Under the pieces are notes generated by a model. That model had not been told where the DNA came from, did no database searches, and was given only the letters and a program-made list of their open reading frames with translations. This document shows, piece after piece, positions 52,794 through 60,515 of a DNA stretch of 64,000 bases. The stretch is from Leptospiraceae bacterium (GTDB lineage: Bacteria > Spirochaetota > Leptospiria > Leptospirales > Leptospiraceae): contig JACKPB010000005.1 in assembly GCA_024233875.1 (NCBI GenBank), forward strand, positions 248,001 through 312,000. The letters run 5' to 3'. The position numbers were made by a program, and so were the translations under genes. Position 1 is the first letter of the stretch, and each line of letters starts with the position of its first letter.

Positions 52794-52963
52794 TTAGTAA
52801 CTCACATTATGCAAAGAAGCGAAATGTGAGGTTGCAGGGAGACTGCCGGCAGCTTGGGCTATCGCCCAAACCCATATTTTTATTGATTTATTAGCAAAAA
52901 ATGATTTTGATTTTAAACTAAAAAAAATTGAGAAATAAAATACTGCGTAAGATGAGTTAGTAA
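52794..52963 (+). repeat. Inverted-repeat element, copy B (MITE-like)
   Basis: 170 bases bounded by TTAGTAACTCACATTATGCA and TGCGTAAGATGAGTTAGTAA; the second is the reverse complement of the first at 16 of 20 positions. Inside are a hairpin CTCACATT/AATGTGAG, the palindrome CTGCCGGCAG, a hairpin TTGGGC-TATC-GCCCAA, then AAACCC and the 35-base core (52875-52909). No open frame for a transposase. It separates the WecG remnant from an unassigned stretch. Confidence 0.72.
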
Positions 52964-53139
52964 TTTTACTGCTGATTGAATTCTAAATGCACAATTCTTT
53001 TTGATACTGACTCTAAAATTCAAAGAAACAGCTACCCCGACCCCAAAAGCTGCTTTTGTAGAAAGGATTATTTCTGTAATTTCAGATTTCCCCCTCAAAA
53101 TTCCCAAAAGATGGTAAAAGGATATTTTGAAAAGCTTTC
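52964..53139 (-). other. Unassigned stretch between element copy B and the SH3 gene
   Basis: The minus strand has a protein-like frame here (SEITEIILSTKAAFGVGVAV and following), but its start lies inside the SH3 gene on the same strand in another frame and it runs on into element copy B. It may be a remnant of a gene cut by the element. No family recognised. Confidence 0.3.
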
Positions 53140-54561
53140 TTATTTCTGGGGAGTACCGAAAGGGTTTTTCGTAGCCCTGTCCCATAAATCATAATAGGAC
53201 TCGGGGATTCCTTTGTCATAAAACTTTTCTATAGTAATCGTTTCATTATCCCAATGAACAATGGCAAAGAGATTGTGAACGATTCCTGAGGGGGGAACCC
53301 TTTCTAAATTTGGATCTTTTGGCACTTCACAAAGAGGCAATTTGAGATTCATGTATATAGTTTTGGTCGTAAAATCATATCGATTTTCTCTTTGTAGTTC
53401 GATTCCTTCCACACTTCCGTAGAGACACATGGCAACGGAATCCTTTTCTTTGTAATGAATGAACATCACTTTGTCTTCCATAATAAAATAGAGAAGATTT
53501 CCATTGTCGGGACAACAGCAATTGCAGGCTTCATAGGAGGAATAGACTGTATTGGGAAAGGGCTGATCGAGATGGATGAGAGTCTCGGCATAGAGTCCCT
53601 GAATGGAATATGCGATTCCGGTGAGTTTGTTTTTGAATACGATCCGGGAATTGTAGCTTACAGTACAATCTTCCCTTGGATTTCCGTAATTGATATAGAA
53701 AATTTCAAAATTTCCACGCTCGTAGGTATCCACAGTAAAATCTTTTAAATCCTTCTCATCAAATGAATAGGCTTCGACCGGTAGTGCCGAGTCCATATAC
53801 CTCATGAACCACTCTTCGTTTCGGATGTAATCTCTGTCTTCGAGATATTTTTTGTCCCTGGAAGTGACGGTAAATCCTGAAAATATCCAACCCACTTTGC
53901 CACGGTATTCGGTACGGAACCAGTATCCGTTAGTGCCTTTGATGTTTTCTTTTTCACTGGATTTTTCTAAAATTTCTCCGATCAGGTTGATGGGAAGTAC
54001 GGTAATCACAGGAGAATCCAGACCCGGCTTGGAACGTAGATTGACTCCGGCTGAACTGACTATGGAATAGTAATAGGTTCTCGGTTCTTTACTCAAAAAA
54101 TCAATTTTCACATATCCCTTGAGATTTTCACCTTCTACATAAGCCCAGTACAATTTCTTGAGCATATTGTTTCCCTGATCGATGAAGAGAACCTTAAGAC
54201 GGGTTTTGTGGACGATCAGAGCCAGAAGGTTGGAGCTACTGGAAGGTTTGTCGTACACTCCGAGCCCATCCAGACTATCGACAAAGAGATACTGATCGGG
54301 ACGGATCTGACTGAGAACCGGAGAATAAGAAAAACCCTCCACTCCACTGTATCCAATCTTTTTCCATCTATCCTCCCTCTCTTCAAGGATCTCCACCGGC
54401 TCTTTGTAAGGGACACGATAGAGAATGCGGGAAGAAAGCTCGGGTTCTTCATAGACATACAATCCCTGAAATTCAGAAACATAAACTTTTTCTCTCTTTC
54501 CGATACAGGTAGAAATAAAGATAAGAATGATAACGAAATAATTGAAATATCTTACTTTCAT
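53140..54561 (-). CDS. Lipoprotein with SH3-like domains
   Basis: A 473-residue exported lipoprotein: hydrophobic N-terminus with lipobox FISTC (Cys19). Three bacterial SH3-like segments follow: GLYVYEEPELSSRILYRVP with WKKIGYSGVEGFSY; GLGVYDKPSSSSNLLALI with GYVKIDFLS; and GVNLRSKPGLDSPVITVLP with YRGKVGWIFSG. The C-terminal 220 residues are a beta-rich domain with a cysteine cluster (EACNCCCPDNGN) of unknown type. SH3b domains often bind cell-wall peptides. Monocistronic; its stop is 176 bases before element copy B. Confidence 0.85.
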   Translation of the reverse strand: MKVRYFNYFVIILIFISTCIGKREKVYVSEFQGLYVYEEPELSSRILYRVPYKEPVEILEEREDRWKKIGYSGVEGFSYSPVLSQIRPDQYLFVDSLDGLGVYDKPSSSSNLLALIVHKTRLKVLFIDQGNNMLKKLYWAYVEGENLKGYVKIDFLSKEPRTYYYSIVSSAGVNLRSKPGLDSPVITVLPINLIGEILEKSSEKENIKGTNGYWFRTEYRGKVGWIFSGFTVTSRDKKYLEDRDYIRNEEWFMRYMDSALPVEAYSFDEKDLKDFTVDTYERGNFEIFYINYGNPREDCTVSYNSRIVFKNKLTGIAYSIQGLYAETLIHLDQPFPNTVYSSYEACNCCCPDNGNLLYFIMEDKVMFIHYKEKDSVAMCLYGSVEGIELQRENRYDFTTKTIYMNLKLPLCEVPKDPNLERVPPSGIVHNLFAIVHWDNETITIEKFYDKGIPESYYDLWDRATKNPFGTPQK

Positions 54562-54700
54562 ATTTGATCTACCCGAACTTCAGAAAAGTTTCTCATACCA
54601 TCATCTAATCAGGTTCTTTTTTATGAATAAAGAAATTTTCTACACATTTCATATTTTTTAGATTTTTTTTCCGGATTTCTCATAAGAATTTAATTCTTGC

Positions 54701-54757
54701 ACTCCTTCTTTGTGCTCAAAGACTATCCTAAAGAGAAGGAGTAGTGAATAGCTTCTC
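54701..54757 (+). promoter_or_regulatory. Alternative stem-loops in the ribH leader
   Basis: ACTCCTTCT (54701-54709) can pair perfectly with AGAAGGAGT (54734-54742). Part of the latter, GAGAAG (54733-54738), can instead pair with CTTCTC (54752-54757). The two stems exclude each other, as in attenuators, just 27 bases before the ribH ATG. The consensus FMN riboswitch blocks are absent. Pairing is seen; regulation is inference. Confidence 0.35.
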
Positions 54758-54783
54758 CAAATTGATATTTTCAGAGGAAACGT

Positions 54784-55260
54784 ATGAGTAAGAAAGAAAT
54801 TCGGGGCGATCTTGATGGAAAAGGCATGAAAATTTCCATAGTTGTTGCCCGGTTCAATGAGTTTATTACGGACAATCTATTGAAAGGTTGTTTGGAATCT
54901 CTGGAAATGCACGGTGTATCAGCGAATGATATCAAAATCTATCGGGTTCCCGGTGCTTATGAAATCCCATTAGTAGTTGAGAAATTAGCCATCCAAAAGA
55001 ATCAATCCGCTATCATAGCCCTCGGAGCTGTGATTCGGGGTTCGACTGCGCATTTTGATTACGTAGCAGGTGAGTCTGCAAAAATTGGAAATATCTCCCA
55101 AAAGTATCTGATTCCGGTGATTTTTGGAGTGCTGACCACAGACACCATTGAGCAGGCGATAGAAAGAGCCGGGACAAAAGCGGGCAATAAGGGATTCGAA
55201 GCGGCAACCACTGCCATAGAAATGATATCCTTACTCAAGAAGATTGACGATGGCATCTAG
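54784..55260 (+). CDS. ribH: 6,7-dimethyl-8-ribityllumazine synthase
   Basis: Penultimate enzyme of riboflavin synthesis, joining the ribityl pyrimidine and dihydroxybutanone phosphate. At 158 residues it has family length and motifs: VVARFNEFITDNLL at the N-terminus, VPGAYEIPLV, ALGAVIRGSTAHFDYVAGES with the catalytic histidine, FGVLTTDTIEQAIERAGTKAGNKG. ATG 54784 has AGAGGAAA six bases upstream. It overlaps nusB by 11 bases, a pairing frequent in bacteria. Confidence 0.97.
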   Translation: MSKKEIRGDLDGKGMKISIVVARFNEFITDNLLKGCLESLEMHGVSANDIKIYRVPGAYEIPLVVEKLAIQKNQSAIIALGAVIRGSTAHFDYVAGESAKIGNISQKYLIPVIFGVLTTDTIEQAIERAGTKAGNKGFEAATTAIEMISLLKKIDDGI

Positions 55261-55672
55261 ACACAGAGGAAGAGTCATAGCTCTTCAGGGACTCTATCAA
55301 TATGAAGTAGGGAAAAATCCAATAGAAGAAATACTAACCTACAAATGGTACAATAAAGAATTAGAAAAAGATGAGAAGGAATTGGGCACTTCCTTAATTA
55401 AAGGTGTTGTGAAAAATTGGGACACACTCGATAATATAATCAAGACCTACTCCAAAAACCGAGAATTCGAGAGAATTTCTATCATCAATAGATGTATTTT
55501 AAGGCTCTCAATCTGGTCACTGATAAATATGAAGGAGATTCCGGCACGGGTGATCATCAATGAAGCTCTCGAACTGACTAGAGAGTTTGAGACAGAAGAG
55601 GCCGTGAGTTTTATCAATGGAATTTTGGACGCAGTCTATAAAGATGATTTATCTAAGAACGGAGAAGAGTGA
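55250..55672 (+). CDS. nusB: Transcription antitermination factor NusB
   Basis: An all-helical RNA-binding protein of 140 residues that helps antitermination on rRNA transcripts with NusE/S10. Family features: the arginine-rich start ASRHRGRVIALQGLYQYE, and RISIINRCILRLSIWSL with PARVIINEALELTREF. I prefer the ATG at 55250 to the TTG two codons earlier. It overlaps ribH by 11 bases and its stop overlaps the GTG of the next gene. Confidence 0.95.
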   Translation: MASRHRGRVIALQGLYQYEVGKNPIEEILTYKWYNKELEKDEKELGTSLIKGVVKNWDTLDNIIKTYSKNREFERISIINRCILRLSIWSLINMKEIPARVIINEALELTREFETEEAVSFINGILDAVYKDDLSKNGEE

Positions 55673-57753
55673 TTTTTATGGAGCCAGGTAAAAAAAACAG
55701 AATGAGATTTGAATCTGCAGAGCCGGAAAATGATCCCTCGGTAACTCAATACGAAACCGAGGAATACACTGCCTTTCGAGAAAGACAGATACGGCAATCA
55801 TCATCATTTTTACCCTGGGTTCTCTTTGTAGTCCTGTTTTTGATGGTAGCCGGATTCGGGGTCTGGTATCAATTTTTGAGAAAACCCGAAGCTTTCAAAG
55901 AAAACAATCCCAAAATGGGCTTGATAGAAAAGTCCGGAAGCATAGATAAGATCTTAGAACGACCTTATCTACCCGAGAGTTCGCTGAATCCAGCACTGGC
56001 AAAATGCATCAATCTCTACAGGGACCGATACACCAAAAAAGCTTTGGTATCCTGTGAAGAATTCCTCAATACTCCCGCGAGTGACAAAGAAAAGTCCCTG
56101 GCAATGACAGTTTTGGGGGTTATCCTCGACGAATCCGGTCGATATGTCCAGGCGATCGAAAGACTCAAGAAAGCTATCGATTACGACGGGAAAAACGTAC
56201 ACGCCTACTACAATCTTTCTCTGGCTTACAAACATGCGGGTAGATATTCAGATGCCAGAACTTCTATCCAAAAAGCCAAAAAAATCGCTCCCAATGATCC
56301 AAAAATCTCACTCTTCGCCGGAAATCTCTTGAATGAGAACAACGATACAGGCGGAGCCATTGAAGAATACAAAGAAGGTCTCTCCACTGCACCCAACGAT
56401 CCTTACCTGGTCTACAATCTGGCTGTGAGTCAGTACAAACAGGGAAATGTAGTGGAAGCTATGGACAATTTCAAAAAGTCCATCATGGCAGGAAAGAACG
56501 GACAGGTCTCTGAGTTTTCTCACAGCTACATAGGAACCATCTACTTTCATAGAGAAGACTATGAGGGTGCGGAGCATCATTTCCGGGAAGCCTTTGCCAT
56601 CAATCCACGCGAAGCCAAGTATGCATACAACCTGGGTTTGATTCTGCTGAAAAAAGGAAGACAGGAAGAAGCCATCCAGTTCTTCGAAAAAGCCTTAGAA
56701 ACTGGGACTTCCAACACTCAAATCTATAGATACATTGCCGAATCCTATGAAGATCTGAAGATGGGTGACAATGCAATTATGGCTTTGGAAAAAGCTCTCT
56801 CCATCAAGCCGGATGATATAGATACTATGTTTCAATTGGCAGATCTCTACTACAATATGGGAAGACTCTCTCAGGCAGAAGAAATTTTCCGAAAAATTAT
56901 CAAGGTCACACCCGGTGACATTCACACTGAAAATGCTCTTGTCAATCTGGGGATCATTCTCGATGATATGGAAAGGCATAATGAAGCCATTTCGGCACTC
57001 GAACAGGCAATCTCCATCAATCCGAATAACGATGTAGCTTACTACAACCTCGGAATAGCCTTCAAAAATGCAGGTCAACCGACTCAAGCCATAGAAAGCT
57101 GGAAAAAAGCTTCCTCTTTGAATCCCGGGGAATACAGAAATCAGGAAGCAGTGGGTGACTACTACTATGAAAATGGATACTACATAGAAGCTGTCAGAGA
57201 GTACGAAGAAATCTCCCGGGCGAATCCATTTGAATACAAACTCAGAATGAAACTGGCTGACGCCTACTCCAAGCTCAAAAACTTCGAACAGGCAGAGAAA
57301 CATCTCATTTATGTTTTGAATAATTCCAAAAATGGATCTGAAATCAAGATTGCCCATAGGAAATTAGCTCTTGTCTATTCTGAAGGTGACCCCAAAAATA
57401 AGTCCAAAGCAAAAGATGAGGCGTATAGAGGTTCTCATATGGATCCCGATGATATGGAATCCAGATTGGTACTTTCGAAAGTTCTGATCGATTCCAATTC
57501 ACTGATGGACAGAGAAAAGGCAATTGATGAATTGACAGCCATTGTTCGATCGGACGTATCCCCAAAAATCGCAGCTCAGGCCTACAATTACCTCGGATTG
57601 TGCTACTACAAGAATGGAGAATTCAAGCGTGCTCTCAGAGAATTCCAAAACTCCATCGATCTGGACCCAAATCTCACGGAAGCCTATGACAACAAAAGAG
57701 CTGCCCGTGCCTCCTATGAAAGCAGCATTCAGAATCGGAGTTCGAATTTTTAG
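55669..57753 (+). CDS. Membrane-anchored TPR protein
   Basis: A 694-residue protein (691 if the ATG at 55678 is the start). A short cytoplasmic segment with one membrane helix (about 45-67) leads to a long TPR array from about residue 115 to the end, with 14 or more units such as VHAYYNLSLAYKHAGRYSDA, AKYAYNLGLILLKKGRQEEA and DVAYYNLGIAFKNAGQPTQA. The start GTG has GGAG four bases upstream and overlaps the nusB stop (GTGA), while the ATG has a 13-base spacing; either is possible. Likely a periplasmic scaffold; partners unknown. Confidence 0.88.
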   Translation: MIFMEPGKKNRMRFESAEPENDPSVTQYETEEYTAFRERQIRQSSSFLPWVLFVVLFLMVAGFGVWYQFLRKPEAFKENNPKMGLIEKSGSIDKILERPYLPESSLNPALAKCINLYRDRYTKKALVSCEEFLNTPASDKEKSLAMTVLGVILDESGRYVQAIERLKKAIDYDGKNVHAYYNLSLAYKHAGRYSDARTSIQKAKKIAPNDPKISLFAGNLLNENNDTGGAIEEYKEGLSTAPNDPYLVYNLAVSQYKQGNVVEAMDNFKKSIMAGKNGQVSEFSHSYIGTIYFHREDYEGAEHHFREAFAINPREAKYAYNLGLILLKKGRQEEAIQFFEKALETGTSNTQIYRYIAESYEDLKMGDNAIMALEKALSIKPDDIDTMFQLADLYYNMGRLSQAEEIFRKIIKVTPGDIHTENALVNLGIILDDMERHNEAISALEQAISINPNNDVAYYNLGIAFKNAGQPTQAIESWKKASSLNPGEYRNQEAVGDYYYENGYYIEAVREYEEISRANPFEYKLRMKLADAYSKLKNFEQAEKHLIYVLNNSKNGSEIKIAHRKLALVYSEGDPKNKSKAKDEAYRGSHMDPDDMESRLVLSKVLIDSNSLMDREKAIDELTAIVRSDVSPKIAAQAYNYLGLCYYKNGEFKRALREFQNSIDLDPNLTEAYDNKRAARASYESSIQNRSSNF

Positions 57754-57798
57754 AAACAATTGACAAATATCTCTTCGAATTCAAGCTGTTTGTAAGCA

Positions 57799-59136
57799 AT
57801 GAAGTTTCTTAATTTAGCATCAATTTTTCTCCTTTTGAATTTGACTTTTCCTCTTCTATCCTCAGAGCTCACAGAAGAGGAAAAGTTTCTTCAAAATCTA
57901 AACTCCGACTCAGGAAAAAACGAATCCATTCGGAATTTAAAATTGAAGAAAATGAATGCTCATCTCCCTCTTCTCTCCTCTATCCTCAGAAATAAAAACA
58001 CATCCAAAGACACAATTATAGAAATCATCAATCTTTATGAATCCTATGGAAATGAGTTAGAAGAATACCATCCGGGAGCTATCGAAGACTATGAGTGGGT
58101 AGTCAATAATCTGAGTGATGAATTTTTGGTATCACAGATTGTAAATATCTTTCGAATCAGGAAAGACAAGAGACTGATCTATCCGGTTATTTCTCTGATC
58201 ACTCATAGGAATCTGGATGTACGACTTGCCGCTTTCAATTACTTAGAGACCTTCAAAGATGACAGAGCCCTACCCTATATTTTAGAATTAGGTAACTCAG
58301 AAGTCTCCATAAATCGATACTACTACTTAGAAGCTCTCAACTACATCAGCGATGAAAGAGCCACCATTCATGTATTGAAACTGCTCAACGACCCCTCTCC
58401 GGCACTACGGATGGAAGCCATAGCTGTAGTAGACAAACTCAACTTAAAAGACAAACAACAACTCGTTTTGAAAATGGCCAGAAAGGACAACAACTACGAG
58501 GTGAGAAAATCAGCTACAGTCTTTGCCAGAAATAGCAATCAAAGATTCAGAACCGATATCTTTCAGGGTGGAATCGATGATGATCACCCCGAAGTGCGAA
58601 AAGAAGCTCTCAAGTCAATCATCACCTTCAAGGATGCGAGATATGCAAGCAATGTATCCAAGATGATGGAAAAAGAATCGGAATCCCAACTCAGATCTCT
58701 AGCCATAGACGCGCTCATAGCTATGAACAATCACGGTGGTGGTGGTGGTCTTTCGGTCGCTCTTCTCAATGACTCGGACAGCCAGGTTCGAAAGAAATCA
58801 GCCTTTGCAGCTGCCAAATTGAGTGCAAAAACTGTCCTCCCTTCCCTCTTGACTTCTCTGGAAAAAGAACCCACAGTTTATGTAAGACTGGAAGTTACCA
58901 AATCTCTCGGAATCCTAAAAGAGAAAAAAGCCGTTCCCGGATTTTTAAAGATACTCTCATCCCCTCAGGAAGATAGAAACCTCAGAACTGAAGTCCTGGC
59001 CTCACTAGATCAGATCAATGATCCTTCGGTAATGCCAGTAGTTTTTGATCTCATTGATGAAGAACAATCTGAGTTTAAAAATGAAATGAAGTCCTTCCTC
59101 AGAGATATGCTCTACAAGTTCCACGGCAAAAAATAG
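57799..59136 (+). CDS. Exported HEAT-repeat protein
   Basis: A 445-residue protein with a signal peptide ending near PLLSSEL. From about residue 120 it consists of HEAT-like (PBS-lyase type) helical pairs, for example LRMEAIAVVDKLN, VRKSATVFARNS, VRKEALKSIITFKD and VRKKSAFAAAKLS. A glycine run (HGGGGGL) breaks one helix. HEAT arrays are protein-binding scaffolds; function here unknown. It follows the TPR protein by 45 bases and may be co-transcribed. Confidence 0.85.
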   Translation: MKFLNLASIFLLLNLTFPLLSSELTEEEKFLQNLNSDSGKNESIRNLKLKKMNAHLPLLSSILRNKNTSKDTIIEIINLYESYGNELEEYHPGAIEDYEWVVNNLSDEFLVSQIVNIFRIRKDKRLIYPVISLITHRNLDVRLAAFNYLETFKDDRALPYILELGNSEVSINRYYYLEALNYISDERATIHVLKLLNDPSPALRMEAIAVVDKLNLKDKQQLVLKMARKDNNYEVRKSATVFARNSNQRFRTDIFQGGIDDDHPEVRKEALKSIITFKDARYASNVSKMMEKESESQLRSLAIDALIAMNNHGGGGGLSVALLNDSDSQVRKKSAFAAAKLSAKTVLPSLLTSLEKEPTVYVRLEVTKSLGILKEKKAVPGFLKILSSPQEDRNLRTEVLASLDQINDPSVMPVVFDLIDEEQSEFKNEMKSFLRDMLYKFHGKK

Positions 59137-59183
59137 AACCAAATCAATAATTGAAACCCACCACAAACATAAAGAAATCCCCC

Positions 59184-60497
59184 TCAATCCTTATCCAATT
59201 TCTTTAGGATGATGATAGATTCATCCCTAAAAACTGAAGGATGGGAGAGCTTGTGTCTCTCCAGAAACTCTAATCTCTCCTCACTTTCTAGACCCGAAAG
59301 AACCAGAACTTCATCTTTCGAATACTTTTTATGAAAATCCAACACCCGAATCTCACGCCTCCTGGAAAAATGGGGAAGAATATTCGGTTCGGTGAACACA
59401 CCGCTCTCCTTTCCCAATTCCTGAAAGAGTTCCGCATATTTTTTCGGATCAGAAATCTCACGATGTACCGAAAAAGGAAAACGAGGGCTGAGGGGTCCGA
59501 TCCAATAGAAAAGAATCAGTGTTGGGAGAATGGGAGCGAAATTGAGAAAAGTCAATCTTCCTTTGAAGGTTCTTTCCAATACCCTCTGCCCGTCTATGGC
59601 AGCGATAAAGAGAGAAGGAACTGCTATGAAAGTATGATGGGTAAAAGGCATGGATTGGTTTGCATTGGTTGAAATAGACGTATAGACGAGATAGGGAAAT
59701 ACGAGAAGAATGTATTTAGAAAGTAAAGGGAGAAAGGCTAAGGGCAGAAAGAGAAACAGGAGTGTAGCATAGAATTGGGGGTAAGGTTTATGGGGGTGAA
59801 GAAATCGTTGAATGTGAAATGGTTCTGATGAAATAGGATTGAAGATTGACAAAGAGATAAGAGCAAGTAAAAAGTAGGCTGCCGAGCCGAGAAGAATGAT
59901 CCTTCCCTGCTTTTTTCTGCCTTCCCACCAATAGAGAAACCCCATTAGAAAAGTGATGAGGGCAACTTCCTCTTTGCAGATCAGAATCAGAGGAAAAAGC
60001 AAATACGAAATTTTGGATTCTTTTCCACTGAAGTAGTGAAACCAAACCAGCAGCGGTATGAATGCTGTCTCGGGATGAAAGTCAAAAAGTGTAATGGAAT
60101 AGATGGGAAAATAAAAAGCAAATACAAGTGGATAGAGCAAAGGATATTTCAAGTTCTCTCTCGCTAATAAATAAATCGGAAAGATTGCTGAAGAGATTAT
60201 GATGGCTTCAAGAATCAAGAGTAGTTTGGTACTACTGAAGATAGAATAAAAAGGTAAGTAGATCAATAAAATAAAATCTATATGGTCTGCCAGGAAATTG
60301 TGCTCCCCGATTTCCGGAAAGGGTCCGATGGTAGTGCGATAAAAGTTTCCGTGAATTGTATTCCAGATAACATTTTCATACAGTGCCAGGTCTACAGAGG
60401 ATTCAAAATTTATATGCTTAGAGATACTTTGAAAGGAAAGATACACGGACAATCCCAAAAATAAAATTACAGGGATTGTCCACGTTTTCAATTTCAT
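59184..60497 (-). CDS. DUF2079 family membrane protein
   Basis: A 437-residue integral membrane protein with about 9-10 helices. The N-terminal region, SSVDLALYENVIWNTIHGNFYR then GEHNFLADHIDFILLIYLP, matches DUF2079, which belongs to the GT-C type membrane glycosyltransferase-like group (acidic residues at the first loop). A short soluble C-terminus follows. Probably involved in a lipid-linked sugar transfer, by family resemblance only. It follows the FGE-like lipoprotein gene by 18 bases. Confidence 0.85.
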   Translation of the reverse strand: MKLKTWTIPVILFLGLSVYLSFQSISKHINFESSVDLALYENVIWNTIHGNFYRTTIGPFPEIGEHNFLADHIDFILLIYLPFYSIFSSTKLLLILEAIIISSAIFPIYLLARENLKYPLLYPLVFAFYFPIYSITLFDFHPETAFIPLLVWFHYFSGKESKISYLLFPLILICKEEVALITFLMGFLYWWEGRKKQGRIILLGSAAYFLLALISLSIFNPISSEPFHIQRFLHPHKPYPQFYATLLFLFLPLAFLPLLSKYILLVFPYLVYTSISTNANQSMPFTHHTFIAVPSLFIAAIDGQRVLERTFKGRLTFLNFAPILPTLILFYWIGPLSPRFPFSVHREISDPKKYAELFQELGKESGVFTEPNILPHFSRRREIRVLDFHKKYSKDEVLVLSGLESEERLEFLERHKLSHPSVFRDESIIILKKLDKD

Positions 60498-60515
60498 TCG
60501 ATTGACCTGTCTACT

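Noticed and set aside
54562..54783. FMN riboswitch before ribH
   Set aside because: None of the conserved FMN-element blocks are present; only simple stem-loops are seen.
56695..57357. 220-residue minus-strand frame
   Set aside because: Antisense of the TPR array; the plus-strand frame has clear TPR motifs.
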